A stretch of 64,000 nt of DNA from Hypomesus transpacificus. Lineage: Eukaryota > Chordata > Actinopteri > Osmeriformes > Osmeridae. The notes under the pieces are model-generated. The model was given only the letters and a program-made list of their open reading frames with translations, had not been told where the DNA came from and made no database searches. The DNA lies in assembly GCF_021917145.1 (NCBI RefSeq), contig NC_061067.1:3751200-3815199 (forward strand), written 5' to 3'. Positions within the stretch are counted from its first letter, which is position 1. Each line of letters starts with the position of its first letter. Shown here piece after piece: positions 44,925 to 58,041 of the stretch. A program made the position numbers and the translations under genes.

Positions 44925-47900
44925 AGCGAAGGAGGATAGCATAACACTGATGTTGGATGCTTGAGTTCATCATTTGTCTTCCCAGTAAGGAGTGGAAGGA
45001 GTAACTGGAAAAAAGAAGGAAAGTGATTGAATGATAAGAAAGATGGATTAATTGAGGAGTCAGGGGGAGGTAGAGAAAATGAGATAACTAACAGCAAGAG
45101 AAAATAAAAATACATGGATGAATGACAAGTCTTATCAGATGAGGACAGGATGTAGGGGGAGTGAGGAGACGGTGGAGTGAACGAGAGAAAAGAAAGCAGA
45201 AAACAGAGAAGAGAGAAAGAGGGAGAGAGAGAGAGAGGGAAGGGACCACTGGGATGAAAAACAGTGTTTCCTTTTGAGGAATCACAACAGGAAGAGGAGA
45301 AAGGATGAAATGAGGGAGGGGAAGAGGGAGAGGGAGAGGGAGAAGATATCAGAGGGGGATATGGAGGAAGGTGAAAATGCTGAGTGTGTGTAGTCTGTGA
45401 TACTGGCTGCATTACAGGAGAACCAAAGTGATGATGGTGCAAAACAGACACGGTCCAGCCAATCATTTAAAGTACCTTTGGTTCTGGCCTAATGTTATTA
45501 TTAAAGCCCCTTTAACTGGCCATGTATTAATCACTGGTGTTATTCACTGAGAATCCCTGTTCACAGGCAGACAGACAGAAACTTGGACACGCACACAGAC
45601 ACCGAGACACAGACACACACAGTAGAACTACACACACACCCATACACAGGCGCAAACATGGAAATGTAAATACTCATGTGAGGCAGCACCAATGAAAGAG
45701 CACACTAAACACACACACATTCACACACACACATACACACATGCACACACACACACACACACACTCTGAATCTTGCTTAATGGTGCTGGCCTCTCTAGTC
45801 TTTATAGGTCACTCCCAAACATGGTCCAGATCTCCCACTTTACACAAATCTATAGAGACAGGTTTATGGGTGCTGCATGATGCTGGTGTGTGTGTGTGTG
45901 TGTGCGTGTAGTAAAAGCAGTGTATTTGCTGTAGATAGACAGAGACACCATATCCAATGGGGACTTCCCAGGTGTAGACTATAATCATGTTTAACATCAA
46001 CATGATAAGAACTGAGGTTTGTTAGGGTGATGGATGAAGATGGTTGATTGTTCGTGTTCCGTAGTATACATCATTGGGCACTGGGCAGTAGTTCAGCTGT
46101 GGGGTGAGGCGGTTCATATGTTCTAGGTGGTGGTGTGGGGGGGGGGGGGGTGGGTAGTATTAAAAGTTTAACGGTAAATTGAACTGACGGAGAGGGAATG
46201 GGAAGAGGATGACCACATCATCCTGGGAGGAAGCCAAGTCGTTAAGGGTGTGTCCCGCTGTCAGTCACAGTGACTGATCGACTGATCTGTACTGTTTCTG
46301 ATGCTGTTGACGTTACAGGGGCATATTGATCAGTATTGTTTTCAGGAAAGAAGCTCAGTGACTGTAGGATAATGTTATTGCTGGGTTAAATAACTCTCTG
46401 ACTGGTTGACTGTCTGACTGAATGAATGATGGACATATTGATCACATGCAGGTCTGATTGGCTACATATTCAGTAGTCAGATGGATTTCCCTCTCACTGA
46501 TTGGTTAATGAGAGGCTGGTCTAATGGCTGGATGAATTGATGGAGGGATGGATGAATAAAAGGTAAACAAGCCAGAAAGTATGAATGACAAGAAGAATGA
46601 GATAAAGGTAGAAGTGGAAGACAATCAAACATCACATCAACCTGCTCCACCCCCCTCCCTCCCACCTCTCCCCCCCAGGTCAGACAGTGTGTGAGGGGGG
46701 GACAGAGCAGCCCTGCTACAAGATCGCCTACTTCCGGGACGTGACAAGTCGTGTTGCATTCCTGGAGGCTCGGCAGGCGTGTGAGATGGACGGAGGATCG
46801 CTGCTGAGCATCGAGAGCCTAGCAGAACAGAAACACATAGAGCACCTGCTGCAGGTGTGTTGGTGTGTGTGTGTGTGACAGGTGCTTGCGTTGTCTTGCC
46901 TTAAGAATTTCAGTGCCCAGTCTAACCTTGTGTTGTTCTGTTCACCTGACAAATAAAAGACTTGAACTTGAACTTGTATGTATGTGTGTGCGTGACAGCA
47001 AGAGAGACAGAAACAAGCACAGCTACACCTCCTCTTCTCCTCCTCTCTCCTCCAGGAGCTGTGTACCTCTTCCACAGGGGCCGGGTAACAGCATAGAGGA
47101 TGGGGACTTCTGGATTGGTCTGACGCGGGTGGATGGAGACACTAACCAAGAACACAGCGGCTTCACTTCCTGTCCAGACCTCTACCACTGGACAGATGGA
47201 AGTGTTTCCCAGTTTAGGTACTACATTTACATTTAGTCATTTAGCAGACACTCTTATCCAGAGCGACTTACAGTAAGTACAGGGACACCCCCCCCCCGAG
47301 GCAAGCAGGGTGAAGTGCCTTGCCCAAGGACACAACGTCATTTGGCACGGCCGGGAATGGAACCAGAAACCTTCTGATTACAATCCCGATTCCCTAACCG
47401 CTTAGCCACCCTAGTGTGTGATGGTACTAGTGTGTGTTTTTGTGTGATAAAGAACAATGGAAGAGAAGGAAGTATGTAAGGTCACGTGTATTTAAACAGA
47501 TGATGTGACGTCCGGGTAGGACAATGTAGCTTATCACCTGTGTGTGTTATGTAACACGTGCGCCAGGAACTGGTACTTTGATGAGCCGTCGTGTGGCGGG
47601 GAGGCTTGTGTGGTCATGTACCACCAGCCCACGGCACTCCAGGGTCTGGGCGGAGCTTACCTGTTCCAATGGAACGATGACAGATGCAACATGAAGCACA
47701 ACTTCATCTGCAAGTACGAGCCAGGTATGCCAGCACCTGTACACCTGACTAAAACTTCATGGTAGTAGACCTCCCCTTACCTCCCCTCAACTCTTCTCTC
47801 AACCTCCTTTTCCTCTCCTGTCCTGTGTTCTGTGCAGAGAGCCACCTGGTAAAGGAGCAGGGAGACCGGCCTGGGCCTCGTGACCCGGGTAAGGAGGTGT

Positions 47901-49281
47901 ATCCTGGGGCTTTGGCCCTGGTAAGGAGGTGTATCCTGGGGCTTTGGCCCTGGAGTGTTGTACCATTCTGACTGTCTTGCTACTGTCGGTCAATAACAGT
48001 TACCCAGTATTACAACGATGTGGGTATGTGTGTGTGTGTCGTAGAGTTTTCCTCTGACCACACAGAGGGGGTGAAACAGCCAGTTCCCAGCGAGGACAAC
48101 ACCCCTCAAGTGGTTCTGGCCGGGCCCACAGGTGAGACCGATGGGGGGAGACAGCGGAGACAAGTAGGGGATAGGGGAGAGGTTCTACAGGGTTCTGCTG
48201 ATTGAGTGATGGGAGTTGTAGTTCTATATGTCATGTGTTTTCATCAGGTATGCTGCTGGTGTATGTGATCATTCCCACTATCCCACTCCTGCTCCTCATC
48301 CTGGTGGCAACTGGGACTTGCTGTTTCCAGATGTTTAGCAAGAGGTAGGAGGCTGTGTATCACATAAAGATTATAGTAAAACGCCCCTTTTCAATTCATC
48401 TCTCTCTGAACTCACCCGCACTGCAATCCATCTCTGTTCGGTTCTGACTGGCAACAGTAAGAGAGAGTTGGGCCTTTTTTAATGGCCAAGCAGTCATCCT
48501 CAAGCGGTCCAGTTTGCTTTGAGAATATAGCTGATTCAGTAATATTGGCAGCCAGATCACACAGAGGTCATGTTAGCACAAAGCTCATTTAAAATAATGG
48601 TTGTTGTACCTGTGTGTGTGTTTGTGTGAGTGTGCCTGTGTGTTTATGTGGGTGCGTAGAGCATGTGTGTGTGTGTGTGTGTCTGTTATGGGGCTATGGA
48701 GGTCTCTGGGTTGATACCTGGACCCTACTATAGTATACTTACACCAGAGAAACTACTGAATCAAGCATCTCTATTATATTAAACTACTGTAACCATCTCT
48801 ACACACATGCACACACACACATACAGAACTCACACACCCACATGTGTACACACAAACACACACACACACACACGTCAACACAAACTAACTAAACTAAATC
48901 AACTCCCACTCTAAGTGATAGCTTTTTAACATATTTCTGATGGCTTGGAGGCTGGGTTGGACCTTGTGTGTGGGTGTGTGTTCAACACACATACTTTAAA
49001 AACACACTCCCTGGACTGCATTCAAAGCATTCTGGGTGATTGCTGTTGACTCCTGGCCAAGCCAGGCATCCACGTTACACCAGTATTTATAACACTGACA
49101 GAATATGAATTAAGATGAGCTAGGAAAAACCTAGGAAGAGCCTAGAAGGAGCATCACGTTTTATGTCAAATGTGTCTTCCTGTCTTCCATTTCCTGTAGC
49201 CAACCTCGGACCAAAACAAGTGTGGACCAATCAACCCTATGGATCTCCAAGTCTGCCAAATCAGATAGTATAGAAGTATGA
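44396..49281 (+). CDS. chodl: chondrolectin (C-type lectin type I membrane protein)
   Basis: Eight coding exons: 44396-44495, 46679-46854, 47056-47217, 47567-47724, 47838-47888, 48045-48131, 48248-48344 and 49200-49281. Exon 1 gives a signal peptide (ILTYLWGVLVMASSCHGA). Exons 2-4 give the C-type lectin domain (CYKIAYFRD, RQACEMDGGSLLSIES, DGDFWIGLTRV, NWYFDEPSCGGEACVVMYHQ, QWNDDRCNMKHNFICKYEP). A short acidic stalk, one membrane helix (IIPTIPLLLLILVA) and a cytoplasmic tail (RTKTSVDQSTLWISKS...IEV) follow. The tail and membrane segment distinguish it from layilin. In fish, chondrolectin is known for a role in motor-axon outgrowth. Exon 3 is 162 nt where phase needs 3n+2: in frame it reads ELCTSSTGAG then a stop, and removing one base near 47086 restores NSIEDGDFW. 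This could be a sequencing error, a real frameshift, or use of a donor two bases downstream in exon 2. Confidence 0.9.
44828..44920. repeat. (GA)n microsatellite in chodl intron 1
   Basis: About 93 bp of nearly pure GA; the remaining 2.2-kb intron (44496-46678) has CA tracts and a G run at 46137-46151, and no recognised exon. Confidence 0.95.
46886..46978. mobile_element. LINE-like 3' tail
   Basis: The sequence TTAAGAATTTCAGTGCCCAG ... AATAAAAGACTTGAACTTGA resembles the conserved 3' end of L2-type LINEs, which ends in short GAACTT repeats. It sits in chodl intron 2. Only the tail is present. Confidence 0.5.
47221..47412. mobile_element. common teleost SINE-type interspersed repeat
   Basis: Contains TTTAGTCATTTAGCAGACAC, CTTATCCAGAGCGACTTACA, a short C run, GTGCCTTGCCCAAGGACACA and CCCTAACCGCTTAGCCACC in the order seen in a repeat dispersed in very many teleost genomes. 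It lies in chodl intron 3, directly after the donor of exon 3. Exact family not assigned. Confidence 0.75.
48345..49199 (+). other. chodl last intron
   Basis: About 0.86 kb, with TG/CA microsatellites around 48610-48690 and 48800-48875, and no exon recognised. Confidence 0.8.
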
Positions 49282-51407
<2,126 letters not shown>

Positions 51408-54400
51408 TCAGCACCTTCTCCCTGCGGCTCCAGCAGTGGGGGGGGGGGGGGGGGGGGGGTTGGGGGGGTTGCACGATGGTGTCTTCTCAGGGCTCTTCCT
51501 CCCTGGCTGGGCCTGTCTGCGTCTCAGAGAGAGCAGACGAGAGAACAACGCCCCCCTCAGGTGGAGGGTGGTAGGGGAGTCAAACTCTACAACACGGCCC
51601 TCCTGCAACACCAGCACCCTGTATATGGGTGTGGAGGAGGGCATGTTGTTAGGTCAATCAATCAATCAATCGCTAATGAGTCAATCAAATCATTTGTCTG
51701 TCTGTCTGTCCATCCGTCCACCAACATATATCCCCAGACAGAACCTTGCAGTGGAACCCTCCTCACCTGTCTGTGTGCATGGCGTTCCAGGGGTTTCGTG
51801 TGAGGGTGAGAACAGTGCAGTTTGAGAACTCTGTGTGGAGCAGGTTCTGTAGCAGCCTGTCTGTGGGTGAGTCTGTTGGGGGAACCGGTTCCTCGTAGAC
51901 CAGAACTGCAGAACCTCGCAGTAAAGCTCTGGCCACACACAAGAGCTTCCTGTCACTGGAGCTAGGGAGAGGGAGAGGGGAATGGAGAGGAGGGAGAGGT
52001 GGGAGAGGAGGGAGAGGAGGGTGAGAGGAGGGAGAGGGAGAGGGGAATGGAGAGGAGGGAGAGGAGGGAGAGAGGAGGGAGAGGAGGGAGAGGAGGGAAA
52101 GGGGAATGGAGAGGAGGGAGAGGAGGGAGAGGAGGGAGAGGAGGGAGAGGAGGGAGAGGGAGAGGAGGGAGAGGGGAATGGAGAGGAGGGAGAGGAGGGA
52201 GAGGAGGGAGAGGGAGAGGAGGGAGAGGGAGGGAGAGGAGGGAGAGGAGGGAGAGGAGGGAGAGGGAGAGGAGGGAGAGGGAGAGGAGGGAGAGGAGGGA
52301 GAGGAGGGAGAGGGAGAGGAGGGAGAGGATGGAGAGGGAGAGGAGGGAGAAGAGGGAGAGGAGGGAGAGGAGGGAGAGGGAGAGGAGGGAGAGGAGGGAG
52401 AGGGCGAGGAGGGAGAGGATGGAGAGGGAGAGGAGGGAGAAGAGGGAGAGGAGGGAGAGGAGGGAGAGGAGGGAGAGGAGGGAGAGGGAGAGGAGGGAGA
52501 GGGAGAGGAGGGAGAGGAGGGAGAGGAGGGAGAGGGCGAGGAGGGAGAGGATGGAGAGGGAGAGGAGGGAGAAGAGGGAGAGGAGGGAGAGGAGGGAGAG
52601 GAGGGAGAGGGAGAGGAGGGAGAGGGAGAGGAGGGAGAGGAGGGAGAGGAGGGAGAGGGAGAGGAGGGAGAGGATGGAGAAGAGGGAGAGGAGGGAGAGG
52701 AGGGAGAGGGAGAGGAGGGAGAGGAGGGAGAGGAGGGAGAGGGCGAGGAGGGAGAGGAGGGAGAGGGCGAGGAGGGAGAGGAGGGAGAGGAGGGAGAGGG
52801 AGAGGAGGGAGAGGAGGGAGAGGGAGAGGAGGGAGGATAACAGGGAAAAGGGATGTGGTTCAGATGATGTAGACATCAGGGAAACCTCCACTTTCCTCTT
52901 CTAACACACACTCTCCCTCCTCTTCCTGCTCAGGCTTGCACACACACCCTTACCTGAAGCCTGTCCCTCCGTGGATTAGAGGGTGGAGCAGTTGTCTTGG
53001 CAGACTGCTCACCCTCTCCTTCAGGTGGCATTTCTCCAGAGCGTGCCACACCTGGGCATCGCCATGGCAACCCCATGGGTCCAAGTTGGAGCGCAGGGAG
53101 CCCGAGAACAGAACAGGAGACTAAACAGGAAAGAGGAGGAGGAGAAGGCGGAGTAGGAACAGGAGGAGAGAAAGGAAGAGGTGGTAAGCTTGGTTCAGTG
53201 AACATGATGAGGTCTGACGAAGTGCGAACAGGTTCGACCAGGTGTCCCTCCACCTGAGGGATGATAGCCAATCGGCTACGGAGGTCATGAAGTCCCAAAC
53301 TTGCTAGGTTCACTCCGTCTATCGTGACCACACCCTCTCTGCCCTCAACCAATCGGAACAGAGAAGTGGTGATGGCTTCAAGGTCTGTTGCAGACTTGCT
53401 AACCACACCCACCTAAGGATGAAGGCAGGAATCAATCAGGAAACAGGAATCAAGCACACACAACAAACAAATACACACACACATACAATGACAAAAACAT
53501 CTTCACACACTAACAAAAACACATACGCAGACAGACACACACCTTCTCCTTGGGCCTAGTGCAGAAGGAGAGTCTGGCACACGAGGGGTTCATCTCCGTC
53601 TCGTAGTTCCGGAACTCCAGCACTCCCTCCTCTGGCCAGGTAGGGGGCGCTCCACAGGACACTGACCAGGAGGACTGGGAGACAGGGAGAGGGGGAGAGA
53701 GAAAATGTGGGAGGGAGGGTGAAATCTGTATTTACATACAGTGCCCTCCAAAAGTATTGGAACAGTGAGGCGAATTCCTTTATTTTTGCTGTAGACTGAA
53801 AACATTTGGGCTTGACATCAAATAATGAACGTGAGACCAGAGATCAACGTTTCAGCTTTTATTTCCAGGTATTTACATCAGGATCTGATGCACAACTAAG
53901 AAAATATCACATTTTGTTTGAATCCACCCATTTGTCATGTGATCAAAAGTATTGGAACAGATATACTTAAAACATATTTAAGTGAATAAGACTTAATATT
54001 TAGTTGCAAATCCTTTGCTTTCAATAACTGCAGCAAGTCTGTGACCCATTGACGTCACCAAACTTTTGCATTCTTCCTTTTTGATGCTTTCCCAGGCTTT
54101 CACTGCAGCCTCTTTCAGTTGTTGTTTGTTTTGTGGGGTTCCTCCCTTCAGTCTCCTCTTAAGCAGGTAAAATGCATGCTCTATAGGGTTTAAGTCTGGA
54201 GATTGACTTGGCCAGTCTAATACCTTCCATTTCTTGCCCCTGATGAACTCCTTTGTTGTTTTGGCAGTGTGTTTTGGGTCGTTATCTTGCTGCATGATGA
54301 AGGCTCTGCCAATCAGTTTGGTTGCATCTTTCCTTAAATTGGCAGACAAAATGTTTCTGTAGACTTCCGAGTTCATTTTGCTGCTGCCATCATGTGTTAC

Positions 54401-57400
54401 ATCCTCAATGAAGATTAATGAGCCCGTCCCAGAAGAAGCCATGCAAGCCCAAGCTATGACATTACCTCCACCGTGTTTCACAGATGAGCTTGTGTGTTTG
54501 GGATCATGAGCAGTTCCTTTCTTTCTCCAAACTTTAGCCTTTCCATCACTTTGGTAAAAGTTAATCTTTGTCTCATCAGTCCATAAAACTTTGTCCCAGA
54601 ATTTTTGAGGTTCATCTCTGTACTTTTTGGCAAATTCCAGCCTGGCCTTCCTATTCTTCTTGCTAATGAGTGGTTTGCATCTTCTGGTGTAGCCCTTGTA
54701 CTTTTGTTCATGAAGTCTTCTGCGAACAGTAGATAGTGATACCTTCACTCCTGCCATCTGGAGGTTGTTGCTGATCTCACTAACAGTTGTTTTAGGGTCT
54801 TTCTTTACAGCTCTCACAATGTTTCTGTCATCAACTGCTGATGTTTTCCTTGGTCTACCTGTTCGACGTCTGTTACTTAGTACACCAGTAGTTTTCTTCT
54901 TCTTCAGGACATTCCAAATGGTTGTACTGGCTATGGCCAATGTTTCTGCAATGGCTCTGATTGATTTTCCATCTTCTCTAAGACTCACAAATGCTTGTTT
55001 TTCACCCAAAGACAGCGCTCTGGTTTTCATGTTGTTTTCACCTCTGAATACAGTCTGCATAGACAAAACCTATCTTACCCAATCTGAACCTGAGTGTAGA
55101 CATTCAGTGGTATTTATTGATTGAATAATGTATGTAATAGGACACACCTGGGCAACAAAACACACCTGTCAGTCACATGTTCCAATACTTTTGCTCACGT
55201 GACAAATGGGTGGGTTCGAACAAAAAGGTGATATTTTCTAATTTGTGCATCAGATCCTGATGTAAATACCTGGAAATAAAAGCTGAAACGTTGATCTCTG
55301 GTTTCACATTCATCGTTTGATGTCAAGCCCAAATGTTTTCAGTCTACAGCAAAAATAAAGGAATTGGCCTCACTGTTCCAATACTTTTGGAGGGCACTGT
55401 ATGTGTAGATATATTTGTTCACCTCTCTCTCCATTTTTGTGTGTGTGTGAGTAAGTGAGTGAGTGAGTGTGTGTGTGTGTGTGTATGTGTGGGTTCACTA
55501 CTCTCTCCGTGTGTGTTTGTGTTCACCTCTCTCTCGGTGTTTGGGTGCTCCACTAAACTCTGCAGGACCCCAGCACTCCTCTCTACCTCACAAGACGATC
55601 GAACCAACGCAGGAAGGACCCCTCTCAGCTGGAACCATCATCACCATCATCATCACCATCATCTTCATTACAATCATCATGAGCAGTAATCTCTAGTGTG
55701 TGTGTGTGTGTGTGTATGTGTATGAGTGAAAGCATGTGTGAGAGTATGTGTGTGTGTACTCACACTCAGAGCGTAGGTAAGGCACAGTCCCACAGTGGAG
55801 GGGTCTGGTTCAGAGTCTAACAGAGCCAAAGACACCAGGAGCAACACCACACCTACATACACATCCAGCCACACAGCCAGCCACCTACACACACACACAC
55901 ATACACACACACAGGCATACAGGAGCAAAACAGGTAGGGAAGTTGTCAATGAAGGTATTCCCAGTGTGTGTGTCTTCGTGCGTATGTGTGTATGTTATCT
56001 CACCTGTCTAAAAGGATGCTGTTGTATCGACACAACAGGTGCTCATCAAGAACACCATGGAAGCGGGAAAGATCGCTTCCATAGTCACGGTGGTCTGTAG
56101 TGGCAGTGACATCATCACAGTGCGACTCAGAAAAGAGGGTGGAGAGAAAGGTGGTGGAGTCTGCAGCCATTTGCTTTACCTGACTGGAGGCTCGCTGGTA
56201 ATAAGACTGAGACACAACAGAGATGCAAACATATTAGATCAATACTCCCTCTGGTGGAAGAATAGCAGAATGCACATTTTCAGTGAAGCGCCACACTCCT
56301 GTTCGACTCTGTAATGCAAAACAAGTGCTTACCTGTAGAGTGAGGAAAAGGAGGGTGAGGGCGGGAACAGCTATGCTGAACATCATGGAGTTGTAGCCTA
56401 TCAGGAGTGCTATAACACACACCTGCAGCCAACCAAAGAGGCAGGAGTGCAAGAGGGCGGGGAATGCCTCCTCAATCATATATAAGGACTACAGAGAGAA
56501 CAAGAGGATCAATATCACTAAATGTTTCGAAATAGACCAAACGAAAGAATTTCAACCAATGACTCGTCTAGAGGTAATGTGTTCGGAACTCTGACCTGTG
56601 ATAAGTTCCGGAGCACCCAGGAAGTAGGCGTGGTCTTGAAGAAGCTGAGGGGAAGACTGAGTTTGGAGGTGAGCAGGTTGTCATGAAGACGAGACGATGC
56701 TCTGACAGAACCCCGATTCATAGCCAACGCTACGCAACACACTGACACACCTTGACACACATACACACACACATAGGTCAGGAACACACACAAACAGAAA
56801 CATGATAGACAGCCAAGGCCACAAAATAGAAGGAAGACAGACAGGAAGACTGTGCACTACAAGCATCATGTTGGGCAAACACAAACACACACAAGGCCTA
56901 CCCTGCAGCATCCCCAGCAGGGCGTAGACAGACAGACGAGAGTTCCTCAGGTCTCTCCACTCTTCCAGACCCTGCACCTCCTTGGCCTCTGCCGTCCACA
57001 GCGCCAGCACGCCAGCCTGACACACGCACCACACACACACACACACCTGGGCCAGTACCACCAGCCCTGCCCAGCCCCAGCCACACACACACAGGTACCG
57101 CCTCACACACGTCACCTGACCAGAGGAGGGTAAGACATGCGTTAACACACAGATGGACAAAGACTCTCACACACACACACACACAGACACACACTGCCTC
57201 TCAGAGCTGCACTGGACTCACTGTGTTTGCGGGTGGCGCTGAGGTCACCTCTGTGTTGAGTGGTTCCCTCAGAGCCTGACCGTCATCACTACAGGGGGAG
57301 ACCAAAGAACAAGAGACAGGTTGAGGGACAGACAGGTTTTATGGGAGCGTATGTGTGTCTACACACTGAAAAAAAACTGAAAAGGTCTACTTAAACGGTT

Positions 57401-58004
57401 TGATGACATGAATTGCCTAAAGCCATTTGAGTTGAAGAACTGGATCAATCGTGTGAACTACACCTTGACTCAATGAAACCAGTTTTTCAAGTCAAATGGC
57501 TCTGGACAATTCATTTCATCACACCATTTGAGTTCACTTAATTTTTGAGGTTTACAGTGCAGTGTATGAACAGATCAGTGCAATGTGGCATGGTACGATA
57601 TAACACTTATATTCTACCAGGGGGATTAGAGGGGATTGTTATTCGGCCTCATGACACATACCGGTATGACAGACCTTTAAGGACACAAGTCTTCGTGATC
57701 CAATTCGCTGAGAGAAAGTGGTCTTCTGTACATATAACAAACATCAACAACATTAAGACACAGTCACACGTGCACACACATTTATTCCTAGTAAACTATA
57801 AAGGTGTACCTGAGTAACCTGTCCAGTTGACTTCCTGGGAACACAGGAAGACGTTCAGAAAATGCAGGGAATTCCATGCCTGTCAATCAAAGATTAAAAA
57901 GATGACAGTACGTTACCGATGTGCAGTCAAAACAGATGTGTCTGTATTCCCTGTGTGCACGTGTGTTACTTATGTGTGCATGTTGTCTGTTTGATGTGTG
58001 TGTT

Positions 58005-58041
<37 letters not shown>

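Noticed and set aside
44396-49281. Layilin instead of chondrolectin
   Set aside because: The lectin domains are similar, but the membrane segment and short tail (STLWISKS ... IEV) match chondrolectin; layilin has a much longer cytoplasmic tail.
51982-52904. Six overlapping long open frames of 240-310 codons on both strands
   Set aside because: They are translations of the GGGAGAGGA repeat (poly Arg-Glu-Gly, Gly-Arg or Leu-Ser); every frame is open because the unit lacks stops. No unique sequence or splice logic supports a protein.
53739-55399. Tc1 transposase as a host-domesticated gene
   Set aside because: It lies inside complete terminal inverted repeats with TA duplications, so it is an ordinary transposon copy.
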